Below are positions 1 to 9,444 of a DNA stretch of 64,000 nt, one piece after another. The position numbers and the translations under genes were made by a program. Position 1 is the stretch's first letter; each line of letters starts with the position of its first letter. The notes under the pieces are model-generated. The model searched no databases. It saw only the letters and a list, made by a program, of their open reading frames with translations, and had not been told where the DNA came from. Origin of the DNA: Actinomycetota bacterium (GTDB lineage Bacteria; Actinomycetota; Acidimicrobiia; Acidimicrobiales; MedAcidi-G1); contig JACNLA010000028.1 of NCBI GenBank assembly GCA_014381745.1, forward strand, positions 186,001 to 250,000, given 5' to 3'.

Positions 1-51
1 GGTTGGTTTCAGGGAAGCCATGGGGGGATAACGCTACAGCCGAGACCAACC
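1..51. repeat. Imperfect inverted repeat at window edge
   Basis: GGTTGGTTTC (1-10) can pair with GAGACCAACC (42-51) over 10 bp with one G-U pair. It lies just beyond the stop codon of the carboxypeptidase gene, so a terminator is possible, but no T-run is visible. The structure may continue outside the window. Confidence 0.3.
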
Positions 52-77
52 GGGTCAATCCTGCGCCCCTCGGCAAA

Positions 78-1511
78 TCAACCGGTTGCTATGAGCGGTT
101 CCAACAGATCCAGGTCGGGTCCAGAGGGGTAGCTGATCAGGTTGAGGACAACCTGGTCGTGAAGTCGCTTCACCTTGTCGGGAAGAGGCTCGGCGTTGGT
201 CAGAATCGCGAAGGAGAGGGTTCGTCCCTCAAGGGTCTCCACCTGCCCTGCCAGGCTGGTCACATCCCTCAGCGTTCCGGTCTTGGCTCTGGCGCGTCCC
301 TCAGCCGAGGATCCGACGAGACGGCGCCGCATCGTTCCACTCTGACCAGCTACGGCCAGACCTGCCACAAGCTCCTCTCCATGTTCCGCGTCTTCCAGAA
401 CCGCTGTCAGGACTTGACAGGTAACCCGGTTTGATGGATCCAGACCGGAGCCGTCGGCGGTCACCAACCCGACCGAATCGAGGCCAGCCGACACCAGGGC
501 CCCAAGAACCACCTCGGCACCACCTGCTGAGGATCCCGGCGGGGCTGCTATCGCACCCATGCTCTTCAAGAGCAGTTCAGCCGTCGTGTTGTCGGAGGTG
601 ACGAGCATCTGGGTGACGATGTCGGCGAGGGTTGGAGAGTCGAGGCGTGCCAACTCCACGACGGCATCAAGGGGCGCCACCCCGGACTGTGCTGACCTCT
701 TGATCACAAGGTCACGGTCCTCAAGGAGATCGTCAAAGAAGGCAGCCGCGAACTCTGCAGGATCCGCAGCCGGGGTGTTTAGGCCGTTTGCAGTGTTTTC
801 TGCATGCCACCAGACAAAACCGTCGTTGACCGAGAGGGCGCTCAGGGGCCCGGCCTGATTCTGTTGGCCGGGACGGAACCGTTCAGGCCACGTTGCCACG
901 TAGCGGAGAGAGTCGAAATGGCTCTCGTCGCCTATGACCGCCCCTGTGATGGTCGTGATTCCGGCGGCAGACACCTTTTCAGCGAGACGCTCCAGATCGC
1001 TAAAGGCCATTGCATCGTCGAATCGCTCCACATAGTCGCCGGTCATCAGGACTGGGTCTCCCCCACCCACCAGCCAGATATCACCGTCGACTACGCCATC
1101 TACCGGTTGGGTGCGCGCCATCAACCTCGTTGAAAAGACATGCTCCGGCCCCATTGCCTCAAGGGCAGCAAGGGCCAGAATCAACTTCTGAGTGCTGGCC
1201 GGAATCATTGGCCTGATCTCGTTGTGACCGTAAAGAAGCCGGCCATATTCGGTTACCGCTATGCAAGTGTTGTCGGGAAGGTCCCGTACCACCTGATTCA
1301 GATCGGCCACCAACCGCCTGTCGGCCTCAGGTGCCTGCAGGAAAAGGGGTATCCGGCGAACAGACAAGAGAGGTGTGACAACCGGTACGCCCGGAGGCGT
1401 AGTCGGCACTGCAAGAGGGATATCAGCAGCTGCGTCTGTTGCCCGGACCTGCCAGGCCGTACCGATCAGAGCCAACACCAGGACTGCTGGCAACAGGAAG
1501 CGCCTCACCAC
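78..1511 (-). CDS. dacB: D-alanyl-D-alanine carboxypeptidase (PBP4/DacB type, serine peptidase S13)
   Basis: Penicillin-binding protein that removes or hydrolyses terminal D-Ala of peptidoglycan peptides outside the membrane. The 477-residue product starts with a signal-peptide-like segment (two arginines then a hydrophobic stretch, residues 3-24). The three active-site motifs are in order: SxxK at S106-K109 (STQK), SxN at S306-D-N308, and KTG at 410-412. The roughly 200 residues between the first two motifs are the family's usual insert. The start is a GTG; a -10-like TAGCAT lies 8 nt upstream, which suggests a nearly leaderless mRNA. The gene stands alone and diverges from the FIST gene. 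Family assignment is firm; the in vivo balance of carboxypeptidase and endopeptidase activity is not readable from sequence. Confidence 0.93.
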   Translation of the reverse strand: MVRRFLLPAVLVLALIGTAWQVRATDAAADIPLAVPTTPPGVPVVTPLLSVRRIPLFLQAPEADRRLVADLNQVVRDLPDNTCIAVTEYGRLLYGHNEIRPMIPASTQKLILALAALEAMGPEHVFSTRLMARTQPVDGVVDGDIWLVGGGDPVLMTGDYVERFDDAMAFSDLERLAEKVSAAGITTITGAVIGDESHFDSLRYVATWPERFRPGQQNQAGPLSALSVNDGFVWWHAENTANGLNTPAADPAEFAAAFFDDLLEDRDLVIKRSAQSGVAPLDAVVELARLDSPTLADIVTQMLVTSDNTTAELLLKSMGAIAAPPGSSAGGAEVVLGALVSAGLDSVGLVTADGSGLDPSNRVTCQVLTAVLEDAEHGEELVAGLAVAGQSGTMRRRLVGSSAEGRARAKTGTLRDVTSLAGQVETLEGRTLSFAILTNAEPLPDKVKRLHDQVVLNLISYPSGPDLDLLEPLIATG

Positions 1512-1519
1512 GGAGAGCC

Positions 1520-1525
1520 ATGCTA
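1520..1525 (-). promoter_or_regulatory. -10 element of dacB
   Basis: TAGCAT on the minus strand, 8 nt before the GTG start at 1511. Confidence 0.5.
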
Positions 1526-1529
1526 GGAG

Positions 1530-1548
1530 CGACTTGCCTCACAAGTCG
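1530..1548. promoter_or_regulatory. Perfect 7-bp palindrome between two divergent genes
   Basis: CGACTTG-CCTCA-CAAGTCG. It sits directly upstream of the dacB -10 element and in the shared promoter region of dacB and the FIST gene, so it could be an operator. No protein can be named for it. Confidence 0.4.
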
Positions 1549-1575
1549 GCCACCCCGAACCCGGGACGGGTCCTC

Positions 1576-1581
1576 TAGGTT
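1576..1581 (+). promoter_or_regulatory. -10 element of the FIST gene (leaderless)
   Basis: TAGGTT, 6 nt before the ATG at 1588. Confidence 0.6.
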
Positions 1582-1587
1582 CACTCC

Positions 1588-2697
1588 ATGCGCTACGCCG
1601 TCGCCCTGTCAGAACACACCGACCCCCGCGTCGCTGTGGCCGAAGTGATCGGACAGATTCTGGACCGCATCGGGAAAGCTCCCGACCTGGCAGCTCTCTT
1701 CGTCTCCGGATCCCATGTCTCCTCGGTCAGGGCCATTGCCAAAACCGTGAGACAGGGCCTTGAGCCGGGATCCCTGATCGGGAGCACCGCTACCTCAGTC
1801 CTTGCACACCGCAGCGAGGTAGAGGCCCGGCCAGCGGTCGTAATCTGGGCGGGGCACACCGGTCCGGTTGAACTGCGGGCCGCTGGCAAAGGCGCCGCCG
1901 TAACAGATGCAGCAGCTGGATCAACGCTGATGGTGCTCGCCAACCCGCTCACCTTCGACGCGCCGGCAACCCTGGAGTCGATTCCAGCCGGCGTCACCCT
2001 CGTAGGCGGCTTCTCTTCCGGCACCGGCACGACCTCCCCAAACAGCCTCATCGCCGACGATGAAATTCTGCTTGAGGGTTCGGTGCTGGCCGTGCTGCCA
2101 GAAGGTCTCGGCATTCGTCCGCTGGTATCCCAAGGGTGCCGGGCCGTGGGGGACCCGTTCACCATCACCGCTGCCTCAGACAACCTGATACTCGAACTTG
2201 GAGGTCGCTCTGCGGTGGATCGGTTGGAGGAAATCGTCACCTCCTGCGATCCCGCTGACCGGCGCCTGATGGCCGACGGTCTTCAGGTCGGCCTCGCCAT
2301 CGTCGAACATGCCGGAATGCCACGGTTCGGCGACTTCCTCATGCGAGATGTGCTGGGTACTGAGAGATCCCGGCGGGCCGTCGCCGTGGCGGGAATCCCG
2401 ACAGTCGGAACAACCGCGCAGTTCCATGTCAGGGATGCAGAAGCCGCCAGCATGGAACTGGCCGGTCTGCTTCAGCCTCTGCGGGCCGATAGTGCCCTGG
2501 TGTTCACCTGCAACGGGCGAGGCACCAGGTATTTCAGGAGACCCAACCACGACGCAGAGAGTTTCTGCGACGGTCTGGATACGACTTCCGTTGCGGGAAT
2601 GTTCTGTGCCGGAGAACTCGGCCCTACAGGCAGGCAGCATTTCGTTCACGGCTTCACGGCCTCGGGTCTCCTGTTCGGCGCGTCGGAGCTCTCCTGA
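1588..2697 (+). CDS. FIST domain protein (FIST_N plus FIST_C)
   Basis: FIST domains are predicted small-ligand sensor modules in bacterial signalling, possibly binding amino acids. The 369-residue product carries an N-terminal FIST half (about residues 25-210, with the early GSTATSVLA stretch around 74) and a C-terminal half with the GRGTRYF segment near residue 310. There is no output domain, kinase or membrane segment, so it is a stand-alone cytoplasmic version. Transcription probably starts at the ATG itself. A hairpin with one bulged base follows the gene. Neighbours do not suggest a partner; the target and ligand are unknown. Confidence 0.85.
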   Translation: MRYAVALSEHTDPRVAVAEVIGQILDRIGKAPDLAALFVSGSHVSSVRAIAKTVRQGLEPGSLIGSTATSVLAHRSEVEARPAVVIWAGHTGPVELRAAGKGAAVTDAAAGSTLMVLANPLTFDAPATLESIPAGVTLVGGFSSGTGTTSPNSLIADDEILLEGSVLAVLPEGLGIRPLVSQGCRAVGDPFTITAASDNLILELGGRSAVDRLEEIVTSCDPADRRLMADGLQVGLAIVEHAGMPRFGDFLMRDVLGTERSRRAVAVAGIPTVGTTAQFHVRDAEAASMELAGLLQPLRADSALVFTCNGRGTRYFRRPNHDAESFCDGLDTTSVAGMFCAGELGPTGRQHFVHGFTASGLLFGASELS

Positions 2698-2737
2698 GAA
2701 TCGAGGTGCCCTCTGCTGCCGGTTTCTGACAAGAACC

Positions 2738-2769
2738 GCTGGGTGGTTCCCATCAGCCCACCAGCGGGG
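2738..2769 (+). terminator. Stem-loop between FIST gene and tkt
   Basis: CCGCTG/CAGCGG plus GTGG/CCAC form a 10-bp stem with one bulged G. No T-run follows, so it may be a weak terminator or a tkt leader structure. Confidence 0.35.
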
Positions 2770-2809
2770 GGATATGGTGGCGCCGCGTTGACGGCGACCA
2801 GGGGCTGAG

Positions 2810-4780
2810 ATGACCAACATGACCGACGCCGAGTTGGAACGTCAGGCGATCGCTGTCGTCAAGGGCCTTGCCATGGACGGCCCGCATGCCGCACGCTCCG
2901 GACATCAGGGGACGGCAATGGCCCTGGCGCCGCTTGCCCACGTGCTCTGGACGCGGATCATGACCTACGACGCTGCCGATCCGCTCTGGCCTGACCGTGA
3001 CCGGTTCATCCTGTCGGCTGGTCACGCTTCCATCCTCCTGTACTCGATGCTCCACCTGACCGGACACGGCCTCACCCTCGATGACCTGAAGGCATTCCGT
3101 CAGTGGGGCTCGGCCACACCAGGCCACCCCGAGGTCGGCCACACTCCCGGCGTGGAGGTGACAACCGGTCCCCTGGGCCAGGGTCTGGCAAATGCAGTTG
3201 GAATGGCGATTGCCGAACGAAACCTGCGAGCCCGCTTCGGACCGGACCTCTGTGACCACAGAACCTTCGTTGTCTGCGGAGATGGCGACCTGGCCGAGGG
3301 AATCAGCCACGAGGCGGCCTCCCTTGCGGGACACCAGGGACTCGGTCGCCTCATCGCCGTATACGACGACAATCACATAACGATCGACGGGCCCACCGAG
3401 TTAGCGCTCTCAGACGACGCTCCGGCCCGATTCGAGGCGTACGGCTGGAACGTCATCGACCTTGGTGAGGCAGCCGAGGACCTTGACGCAATGGAGTCGG
3501 CACTACGGGCCGCCATGGCCATCGAGGACCGCCCATCACTTGTGGTGCTGCGTAGCCACATCGGCTCACCCTCACCCGATGTCGACACATCCGCCGTCCA
3601 CGGATACTCGCTGACCGATGAGGGCATCGCCATGACGCGCGAGCAACTCGGGCTGCCGCCAGGAGAATCGTTCTGGGTGCCTCCAGAGGTAAGAGACCTG
3701 TATGCGGCAGCGGGCCAACGCGGCTCCAGCGCCCGCAGCGCCTGGGATACGCGTCTCAAGTCAGCAGATGGCGACCTCCACGCCTGGAACGCCTGCCAGC
3801 AGGCACGCGGCACCGACGGTTGGGAGGCCAGCCTTCCAACTTGGGATACCGGCTCTGCAGTTGCCACCAGAAAGGCGGGCGCCGCATGCCTTGACGCCCT
3901 GCTCGACGTCGTCCCGGCGATCATCGGTGGTGGAGCCGACCTAACGGGCAACACCGGCACAACGATCAAAGGACACGGCATACAGGGTCCCGACTGCCCC
4001 GAGGGTCGACAGCTCTACTTCGGGGTGAGGGAACACGCCATGGGTGCCATCTGCAACGGCATGGCCCTCCACGGGGGTGCCCTGCCTGTATGCGGAACCT
4101 TTCTCGTCTTCAGCGACTACATGCGCGGTGCCGTGCGGTTGGCGGCTCTCAGCAGTGCACGCACCATCTTCATCTGGACACATGACTCGGTCGGCGTGGG
4201 CGAGGACGGGCCAACCCACCAACCCGTTGAGCAAGCGGCGGCCCTCAGGAGCATCCCCGGCCTGACGGTATTCAGGCCTGCCGATGCGAACGAGACGGCG
4301 GCAGCATGGCGTTTCGCTGTCGACGGCGACGGCCCTGTCGCAATGCTGCTGACCCGACAGGACGTACCCGTGCTGGACGGCACCTCCACTCATGAGAACG
4401 TCGCCCGCGGCGGGTACGTGCTGGCAGAGCCCGATTCGGCAGTAGACGTCGTGCTCATTGGCACCGGCAGTGAGGTTTGCGTTGCACTCGACGCAGCGGC
4501 AACGCTCACCGCAGCCGGCGTCGCGGTGCGGGTCGTGTCGATGCCCAGCACCGACCTGTTCGATGCCCAGCCCGAGACCTACAGGGCCGAAGTTCTCCCT
4601 CCCGGCATCCCGACCGTCTCTGTCGAAGCCGGCGTCACGTTCGGCTGGGCAAGGTGGGCTGACAAGTCCGTAGGAATTGACAGGTTTGGTGCCTCAGCCC
4701 CGGGCGATGAGGTGATGGCCAGGCTTGGCATCACATCCGATGCTGTCGTCACGGCAGCCCGCAGCCTCTTAGAGGCATGA
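2810..4780 (+). CDS. tkt: Transketolase
   Basis: Thiamine-diphosphate enzyme moving two-carbon ketol units between sugar phosphates in the pentose phosphate pathway. The 656-residue length is normal. Seen in order: GHQGTA (31-36), SAGHAS (69-74), GPLGQG (120-125), the ThDP/metal motif GDGDLAEG (157-164) with a DDN about 25 residues later, and in the Pyr domain FGVREHAMG with the catalytic glutamate. The C-terminal domain is complete. A purine-rich AGGGG lies about 5 nt before the ATG. It is followed after 28 bp by transaldolase, so the two non-oxidative pentose phosphate enzymes are co-transcribed. Confidence 0.97.
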   Translation: MTNMTDAELERQAIAVVKGLAMDGPHAARSGHQGTAMALAPLAHVLWTRIMTYDAADPLWPDRDRFILSAGHASILLYSMLHLTGHGLTLDDLKAFRQWGSATPGHPEVGHTPGVEVTTGPLGQGLANAVGMAIAERNLRARFGPDLCDHRTFVVCGDGDLAEGISHEAASLAGHQGLGRLIAVYDDNHITIDGPTELALSDDAPARFEAYGWNVIDLGEAAEDLDAMESALRAAMAIEDRPSLVVLRSHIGSPSPDVDTSAVHGYSLTDEGIAMTREQLGLPPGESFWVPPEVRDLYAAAGQRGSSARSAWDTRLKSADGDLHAWNACQQARGTDGWEASLPTWDTGSAVATRKAGAACLDALLDVVPAIIGGGADLTGNTGTTIKGHGIQGPDCPEGRQLYFGVREHAMGAICNGMALHGGALPVCGTFLVFSDYMRGAVRLAALSSARTIFIWTHDSVGVGEDGPTHQPVEQAAALRSIPGLTVFRPADANETAAAWRFAVDGDGPVAMLLTRQDVPVLDGTSTHENVARGGYVLAEPDSAVDVVLIGTGSEVCVALDAAATLTAAGVAVRVVSMPSTDLFDAQPETYRAEVLPPGIPTVSVEAGVTFGWARWADKSVGIDRFGASAPGDEVMARLGITSDAVVTAARSLLEA

Positions 4781-4808
4781 CCATCTCGACAGCTCATCCG
4801 GAGGACCG

Positions 4809-5897
4809 ATGACCAGACTTCACGACCTCTACAGAGAGCAGGGGCAGAGCCCGTGGCTCGACAACCTGAGGCGCGGTTGGCTCAGCTCGGGCGAGCTGCA
4901 GGGCTGGATCGACCGTGGCGTTCGGGGCATTACCTCGAACCCGTCGATCTTCCAGAAGGCGATGTCGGACACCAGCGACTACGACATCCAGTTGGGTGAG
5001 CTGAAATCTGCCGGCATGTCGATCCTGGACAGCTACTGGGAGCTCGTCACCAGCGATATCTCGGCTGCCCTGGATCTCCTCGCTCCCGTCTATGCGGAGT
5101 CCTCCGGCATCGACGGGTACGTGTCCGTCGAGGTTGACCCGTCGCTGGCCACCGATACCGAAGGCACCACAACAGCTGCACGTGACCTTCACAACCAGAT
5201 AGACAAGCCCAATCTTCTGGTGAAGATTCCGGCCACAGCTGAGGGGATTCCCTCCATTCGTCAGATGATCTCAGAGGGCCGCAGCGTGAACGTGACCCTG
5301 ATCTTCTCCCTCCAGCGCTACGAGCAGGTCATGGAGGCCTACATCTCCGGCCTCGAGGCATGCGAGGGTGACCTGTCAGGGGTGGCCTCGGTGGCCTCTT
5401 TCTTCATCAGTCGGACCGAAACCGAAGTTGACAATCGACTTGGCGCGATTGGAACCCCTGAGGCGCTTGAACTACAAGGCATGGGTGCCGTGGCCCAGGG
5501 GCGGGTCGCCTACGAACTCTTCAGGAGCACGTTCAGTGGCCCCCGTTGGGATGCTCTGGTGGAGCGCGGGGCGAGGGTTCAGAGGCCCCTTTGGGCATCT
5601 ACCTCGACCAAGAACCCCGCCTACCCGGACACCCTTTATGTCGATGCCCTGATCGGCCCCGACACCGTCAACACCATTCCTGATGCCACGCTCGAGGCCT
5701 TCGAGAACCACGGCATGGTCACGCGGACAATCGACTCCGATGCCGCTGGAGCCAACGAGACCCTCGAGGCCCTGACCCGCGCCGGCATCGATCTCGAAGA
5801 CGTGGCTACCCAACTCGAGGCAGAGGGCGTGGCCGCCTTCATCAAGTCCTTTGATGACCTCTTGGTGACACTTGGCGAGAAAGCTTCCACGCTCTGA
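4809..5897 (+). CDS. tal: Transaldolase
   Basis: Transfers a dihydroxyacetone unit between sugar phosphates through a Schiff base. The 362-residue form matches the longer actinobacterial transaldolases. The substrate motif GITSNPSIFQKA is at 40-51 and the Schiff-base lysine is K139 in NLLVKIPAT. A strong GGAGG Shine-Dalgarno is centred about 8 nt before the ATG. It is the second gene of the tkt-tal unit. Its last codons form one arm of an inverted repeat that reaches into the fbiC promoter region. Confidence 0.97.
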   Translation: MTRLHDLYREQGQSPWLDNLRRGWLSSGELQGWIDRGVRGITSNPSIFQKAMSDTSDYDIQLGELKSAGMSILDSYWELVTSDISAALDLLAPVYAESSGIDGYVSVEVDPSLATDTEGTTTAARDLHNQIDKPNLLVKIPATAEGIPSIRQMISEGRSVNVTLIFSLQRYEQVMEAYISGLEACEGDLSGVASVASFFISRTETEVDNRLGAIGTPEALELQGMGAVAQGRVAYELFRSTFSGPRWDALVERGARVQRPLWASTSTKNPAYPDTLYVDALIGPDTVNTIPDATLEAFENHGMVTRTIDSDAAGANETLEALTRAGIDLEDVATQLEAEGVAAFIKSFDDLLVTLGEKASTL

Positions 5898-5929
5898 TCA
5901 GACAACCATCCGGTCCGCTAAAGCGTGGA
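5886..5929. repeat. 8-bp inverted repeat at tal end / fbiC promoter
   Basis: TCCACGCT (5886-5893) and AGCGTGGA (5922-5929) are perfect complements with a 28-nt loop. The left arm covers the tal stop region and the right arm ends 9 nt before the fbiC -10 element. It may be a tal terminator or an operator for fbiC. Confidence 0.4.
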
Positions 5930-5938
5930 GCCGAATGC

Positions 5939-5944
5939 TAACTT
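5939..5944 (+). promoter_or_regulatory. -10 element of fbiC (leaderless)
   Basis: TAACTT, 6 nt before the GTG at 5951. This spacing is what selects that GTG as the start, since no Shine-Dalgarno is present. Confidence 0.6.
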
Positions 5945-5950
5945 TCGCGA

Positions 5951-8371
5951 GTGGAATCAGGGGACTGCCCAAACACCGTGGCTGACTACGCGAACCTCCG
6001 TGGTGAGGAACTGCGCTCGGCTGCCCGGAGCATCCGCGACCGGCAGCACGGAAACCGGATCACCTTTAGCCCCAAGGTCTTCATTCCGCTGACAATGCTC
6101 TGCCGCGACCGCTGCGGCTACTGCACGTTCGCCCAGCCACCGGCTCGCCTCCAGTCCCCCTACCTGAGCCGCGACGAGGTTCTCGCTATTGCCCGGGCGG
6201 GGGCCATCGCCGGGTGCCATGAGGCTCTCTTCACACTCGGCGAAAGCCCCGAGACCCGCTACCCGCTTGCGGCCAAGTGGCTGGCCGACCACGGGTTTGG
6301 CTCAACTGTCGAGTACCTGGCCGAGATGGCTCGAGCCGTGCTTGACGAGACGGGCCTGTTGCCACACGCCAACGCCGGCGCCCTTGACGAGGCCGAGCTG
6401 GAGCTTCTTCGGGGGGTGTCCGCATCGCAGGGAATGATGCTCGAGTCCCTCGCAGCCGACCTGCCCTGCCACGGGGCATGTCCCGACAAGGAACCGCAGA
6501 GGCGTCTCGACACCCTGGAGGCCGCCGGTCGGCTTTCCATTCCGTTCACAACAGGTCTCCTCGTCGGAATCGGCGAGGATCGCCCATCCCGGATTCAGAC
6601 ACTTCAGGCAATCGCCGGGTCCCACCGACGTCATGGCCATGTCCAGGAGGTCATCGTCCAGAACTTTCTTCCCAAGCCGGGGACAGCCATGCACGATCAT
6701 GACCCCTGCGACAGGAGCGACTACCTGGACACGATCGCCCTGGCGCGCGTCATTCTCCCCCCAGAGATTCATGTTCAGGCACCGCCAAACCTGTCAGACG
6801 ATTTCGGCGACCTCTTGAGCGTCGGCATAGACGACTGGGGTGGCGTCTCTCCGGTCACCGACGACCATGTGAACCCGGAGCGGCCATGGCCGGGCCTGGA
6901 ATCCCTTCAGCGCGTCACCGCCAGCCATGGCCATGTCCTCGCTCCACGCCTGACCATCTACCCAGAGTTCGCAGGACAGCCTGAGCGTTGGCTTCACCCC
7001 GATCTGCGGTTCCCGGTGATGGACCGGAGCGATTCCGAGTCCCTGGCCAGAGATGACCCCGGCTCTGTCTTCCCTGAGGTATTTCAGGAACGCAAGGACG
7101 ACGACGGCTCCACCCGGCGGAGCCTCAGCTCCATCTCCACCCCCTGGTACTCGGGTGCACCTCGCTCCCCCGTCCAGTTGCTGCCAGGTCGTGCCCATCC
7201 GAGCGGAGCGGTGAAGGATGTCCTCGACGGTGTTCTCGACGGGCAGGAACCGGGTCAGGCGGAACTCGAGACCCTGTTTACGGCGCGGGCCGGCGAGGTG
7301 GTTGCTGTCGCCGAGGTCGCCGACGAGTTGCGGCGCCAGATCAACGGTGACGCCGTGACCTTCGTAGCCAACCGGAACATCAACTACACGAACATCTGCA
7401 CCTACAAGTGTCGATTCTGTGGATTCTCCAAGGGCCCAATGTCGCTGGACCTGCGCGGTACGCCGTATCTCCTCGATATCGCCGAGATCGTCGACCGGGC
7501 GGCCGACGGCGCCCGAATGGGCGCAACCGAGGTCTGCCTTCAGGGTGGAATCCACCCCGACTTTGACGGCGACTACTACATCGAGGTGACCCGGGCCGTC
7601 CGTAATGCTGTACCAGACATTCATGTCCACGGCTTCACAGCCCTCGAGGTAACCGAGGGGGCGCGGCGTCTCGGCGAGCCACTCGACGTGTACCTGAATC
7701 GACTCATGGATGCCGGGCTGCGATCCCTTCCCGGTACCGCTGCCGAGATCCTCGACGACGGAATCCGGGAAATCCTCTGTCCCGACAAGATCTCGACCGA
7801 CGAGTGGCTGGATGCACACAGGACCGCGCACGGTGTCGGTCTGGCATCCAACGTGACGATGATGTTCGGATCGGTCGAGCGGCCTGAACACTGGGTTCGT
7901 CACCTTCTCTTGTGCCGTGATCTTCAAAAGGAGACGGGGGGCTTCACCGAGTTTGTAGGCCTTCCGTTCGTCCACATGGCCTCACCTATCTACCTGCAGC
8001 ACCGGGCCAGACGCGGTCCCACCTTCCGAGAGACGCTGCTCGTCCATGCGGTTGCCCGCATCGCCTACCGCGACCTGATTCCGAACGTCCAGGCTTCCTG
8101 GGTCAAGATCGGATTCGACGGTGTCAGGCAGTTGCTCCAGGCGGGGGTCAACGACCTGGGAGGAACCCTCGTCGACGAAAATATCTCACGTGCCGCAGGA
8201 GCCGAGCACGGGCAGATGACGACTGAGCCGGAACTTCGTGCCCTGGTCGAACCCCTCGGCCGAACACTCAAACAGCGCACAACCCTCTATGGCGCCCTTG
8301 AGCAGGGCACACGACTCAAGGTCTCGACCCGTGACGACGGCCGAATCCTCATTCCGGTGACCGGAGCATGA
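5951..8371 (+). CDS. fbiC: FO synthase, fused CofG-CofH (FbiC)
   Basis: Makes the deazaflavin chromophore FO of coenzyme F420 from tyrosine and a pyrimidine precursor, using two radical-SAM centres. The 806-residue fusion has the CofG half first, with its cluster motif C51-x3-C55-x2-C58 (CRDRCGYC), and the CofH half second, with C483-x3-C487-x2-C490 (CTYKCRFC). This order is the actinobacterial FbiC arrangement. The GTG start is supported by a -10 box 6 nt upstream. The next gene overlaps the stop by 4 bp (ATGA), implying translational coupling. No other F420 biosynthesis gene (fbiA, fbiB, cofC) or clear F420-dependent enzyme is in the window. Confidence 0.96.
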   Translation: MESGDCPNTVADYANLRGEELRSAARSIRDRQHGNRITFSPKVFIPLTMLCRDRCGYCTFAQPPARLQSPYLSRDEVLAIARAGAIAGCHEALFTLGESPETRYPLAAKWLADHGFGSTVEYLAEMARAVLDETGLLPHANAGALDEAELELLRGVSASQGMMLESLAADLPCHGACPDKEPQRRLDTLEAAGRLSIPFTTGLLVGIGEDRPSRIQTLQAIAGSHRRHGHVQEVIVQNFLPKPGTAMHDHDPCDRSDYLDTIALARVILPPEIHVQAPPNLSDDFGDLLSVGIDDWGGVSPVTDDHVNPERPWPGLESLQRVTASHGHVLAPRLTIYPEFAGQPERWLHPDLRFPVMDRSDSESLARDDPGSVFPEVFQERKDDDGSTRRSLSSISTPWYSGAPRSPVQLLPGRAHPSGAVKDVLDGVLDGQEPGQAELETLFTARAGEVVAVAEVADELRRQINGDAVTFVANRNINYTNICTYKCRFCGFSKGPMSLDLRGTPYLLDIAEIVDRAADGARMGATEVCLQGGIHPDFDGDYYIEVTRAVRNAVPDIHVHGFTALEVTEGARRLGEPLDVYLNRLMDAGLRSLPGTAAEILDDGIREILCPDKISTDEWLDAHRTAHGVGLASNVTMMFGSVERPEHWVRHLLLCRDLQKETGGFTEFVGLPFVHMASPIYLQHRARRGPTFRETLLVHAVARIAYRDLIPNVQASWVKIGFDGVRQLLQAGVNDLGGTLVDENISRAAGAEHGQMTTEPELRALVEPLGRTLKQRTTLYGALEQGTRLKVSTRDDGRILIPVTGA

Positions 8372-9444
8372 GCAGCGACCCAACGCCGGAACGGCGCAGC
8401 CTGCGTCGATATCGAACCGGAGACACGGACCTCGACGCCGCCGTCGAGGAGCTTGCCGCTGCAACCGGTGACGTCGACAATCAAGACCTGCTTGCTGAGC
8501 TCCTGGTCACAACCGTGCGCCTCGGGCAGGAGGATGTAGACAGAGGCGAGTTGAAGCTCGTCAACTCGGCTCTCAAGGAACTGCGGCACTCCTTTGCCGT
8601 ATTCGCCCCATACCGCGGGGTCAGGAAGGCGACCATCTTCGGCTCTGCGCGCATCTGCAAGGGCGACCCCGCCTACCTGGCGGCGAGGGCATTTGGGTCT
8701 GCAATCGCAGAGCGGGGGTGGATGGTAATTACCGGCGCCGGTCCGGGGATCATGGCAGCAGGCATTGAGGGCGCCGGCGCAGACCGATCCTTCGGCGTCA
8801 ACATCCAGTTGCCGTTCGAATCCGAGGCAAATGAGTTCATCTCAGACGATCCGAAGTTGATCAACTTCCGCTACTTCTTCACCCGCAAGGTCATGTTCAT
8901 GAAGGAATCCCACGGATATGCCCTGCTACCTGGTGGCTTTGGGACCATGGACGAGGCATTCGAGTTGCTGACCCTCATGCAGACGGGCAAGTCGCCTCTG
9001 GCACCGGTTGTCCTGCTCGATCCCCCCGAGAGCACCTATTGGGCCTACTGGACGGAGTTCGTCGAGAAGGAACTCGTCGAGGGCGGCCTCATTTCTTCAG
9101 CCGACCTTTCCCTCGTTTTCGCAACAGATGACCCTGTCGCCGCTGCGGACCACATCTGCGACTTCTACAACACCTACCACTCGATGAGGTACGTCGGAAA
9201 GCGCCTGGTCCTACGCCTGAAACGGGAGATCGGCGACGAGGAACTAGAGCAACTCAACGACCAGTTCGCGGACCTTCTGGTCGAAGGATCTATTGAACGA
9301 TGCGAGCCGAGTGCATCCGAGGTGGCTGATGAGGACATGGTTCACCTGATGCGGCTCTCCATGCATTTCGACCGGCACGCCCACGCCCGTCTCCGCCAAC
9401 TCATCGATGCCCTGAACCGCTCGGGCGCGGCTGCCTCAACCTAG
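8368..9444 (+). CDS. LOG-family Rossmann protein (TIGR00730-like nucleoside-monophosphate phosphoribohydrolase)
   Basis: The family splits nucleotide monophosphates into base and ribose phosphate (cytokinin-activating LOG and related nucleosidases). Seen: FGSAR (91-95), GAGPGIM (123-129) and the signature PGGFGTMDE (188-196). At 358 residues it is longer than the usual 180-250; the extra parts are an N-terminal helical region (1-80) and a C-terminal helical tail (about 280-358), seen in a long actinobacterial subgroup. It overlaps fbiC by 4 bp. Substrate is not predictable. Its stop codon shares the bases CTAG with the stop of the converging small gene. Confidence 0.85.
   Translation: MSSDPTPERRSLRRYRTGDTDLDAAVEELAAATGDVDNQDLLAELLVTTVRLGQEDVDRGELKLVNSALKELRHSFAVFAPYRGVRKATIFGSARICKGDPAYLAARAFGSAIAERGWMVITGAGPGIMAAGIEGAGADRSFGVNIQLPFESEANEFISDDPKLINFRYFFTRKVMFMKESHGYALLPGGFGTMDEAFELLTLMQTGKSPLAPVVLLDPPESTYWAYWTEFVEKELVEGGLISSADLSLVFATDDPVAAADHICDFYNTYHSMRYVGKRLVLRLKREIGDEELEQLNDQFADLLVEGSIERCEPSASEVADEDMVHLMRLSMHFDRHAHARLRQLIDALNRSGAAAST

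Noticed and set aside
6794-7975. Long open frame (393 codons) antisense to fbiC
   Set aside because: It is the shadow of a clear two-domain FbiC in GC-rich DNA and shows no family motif.
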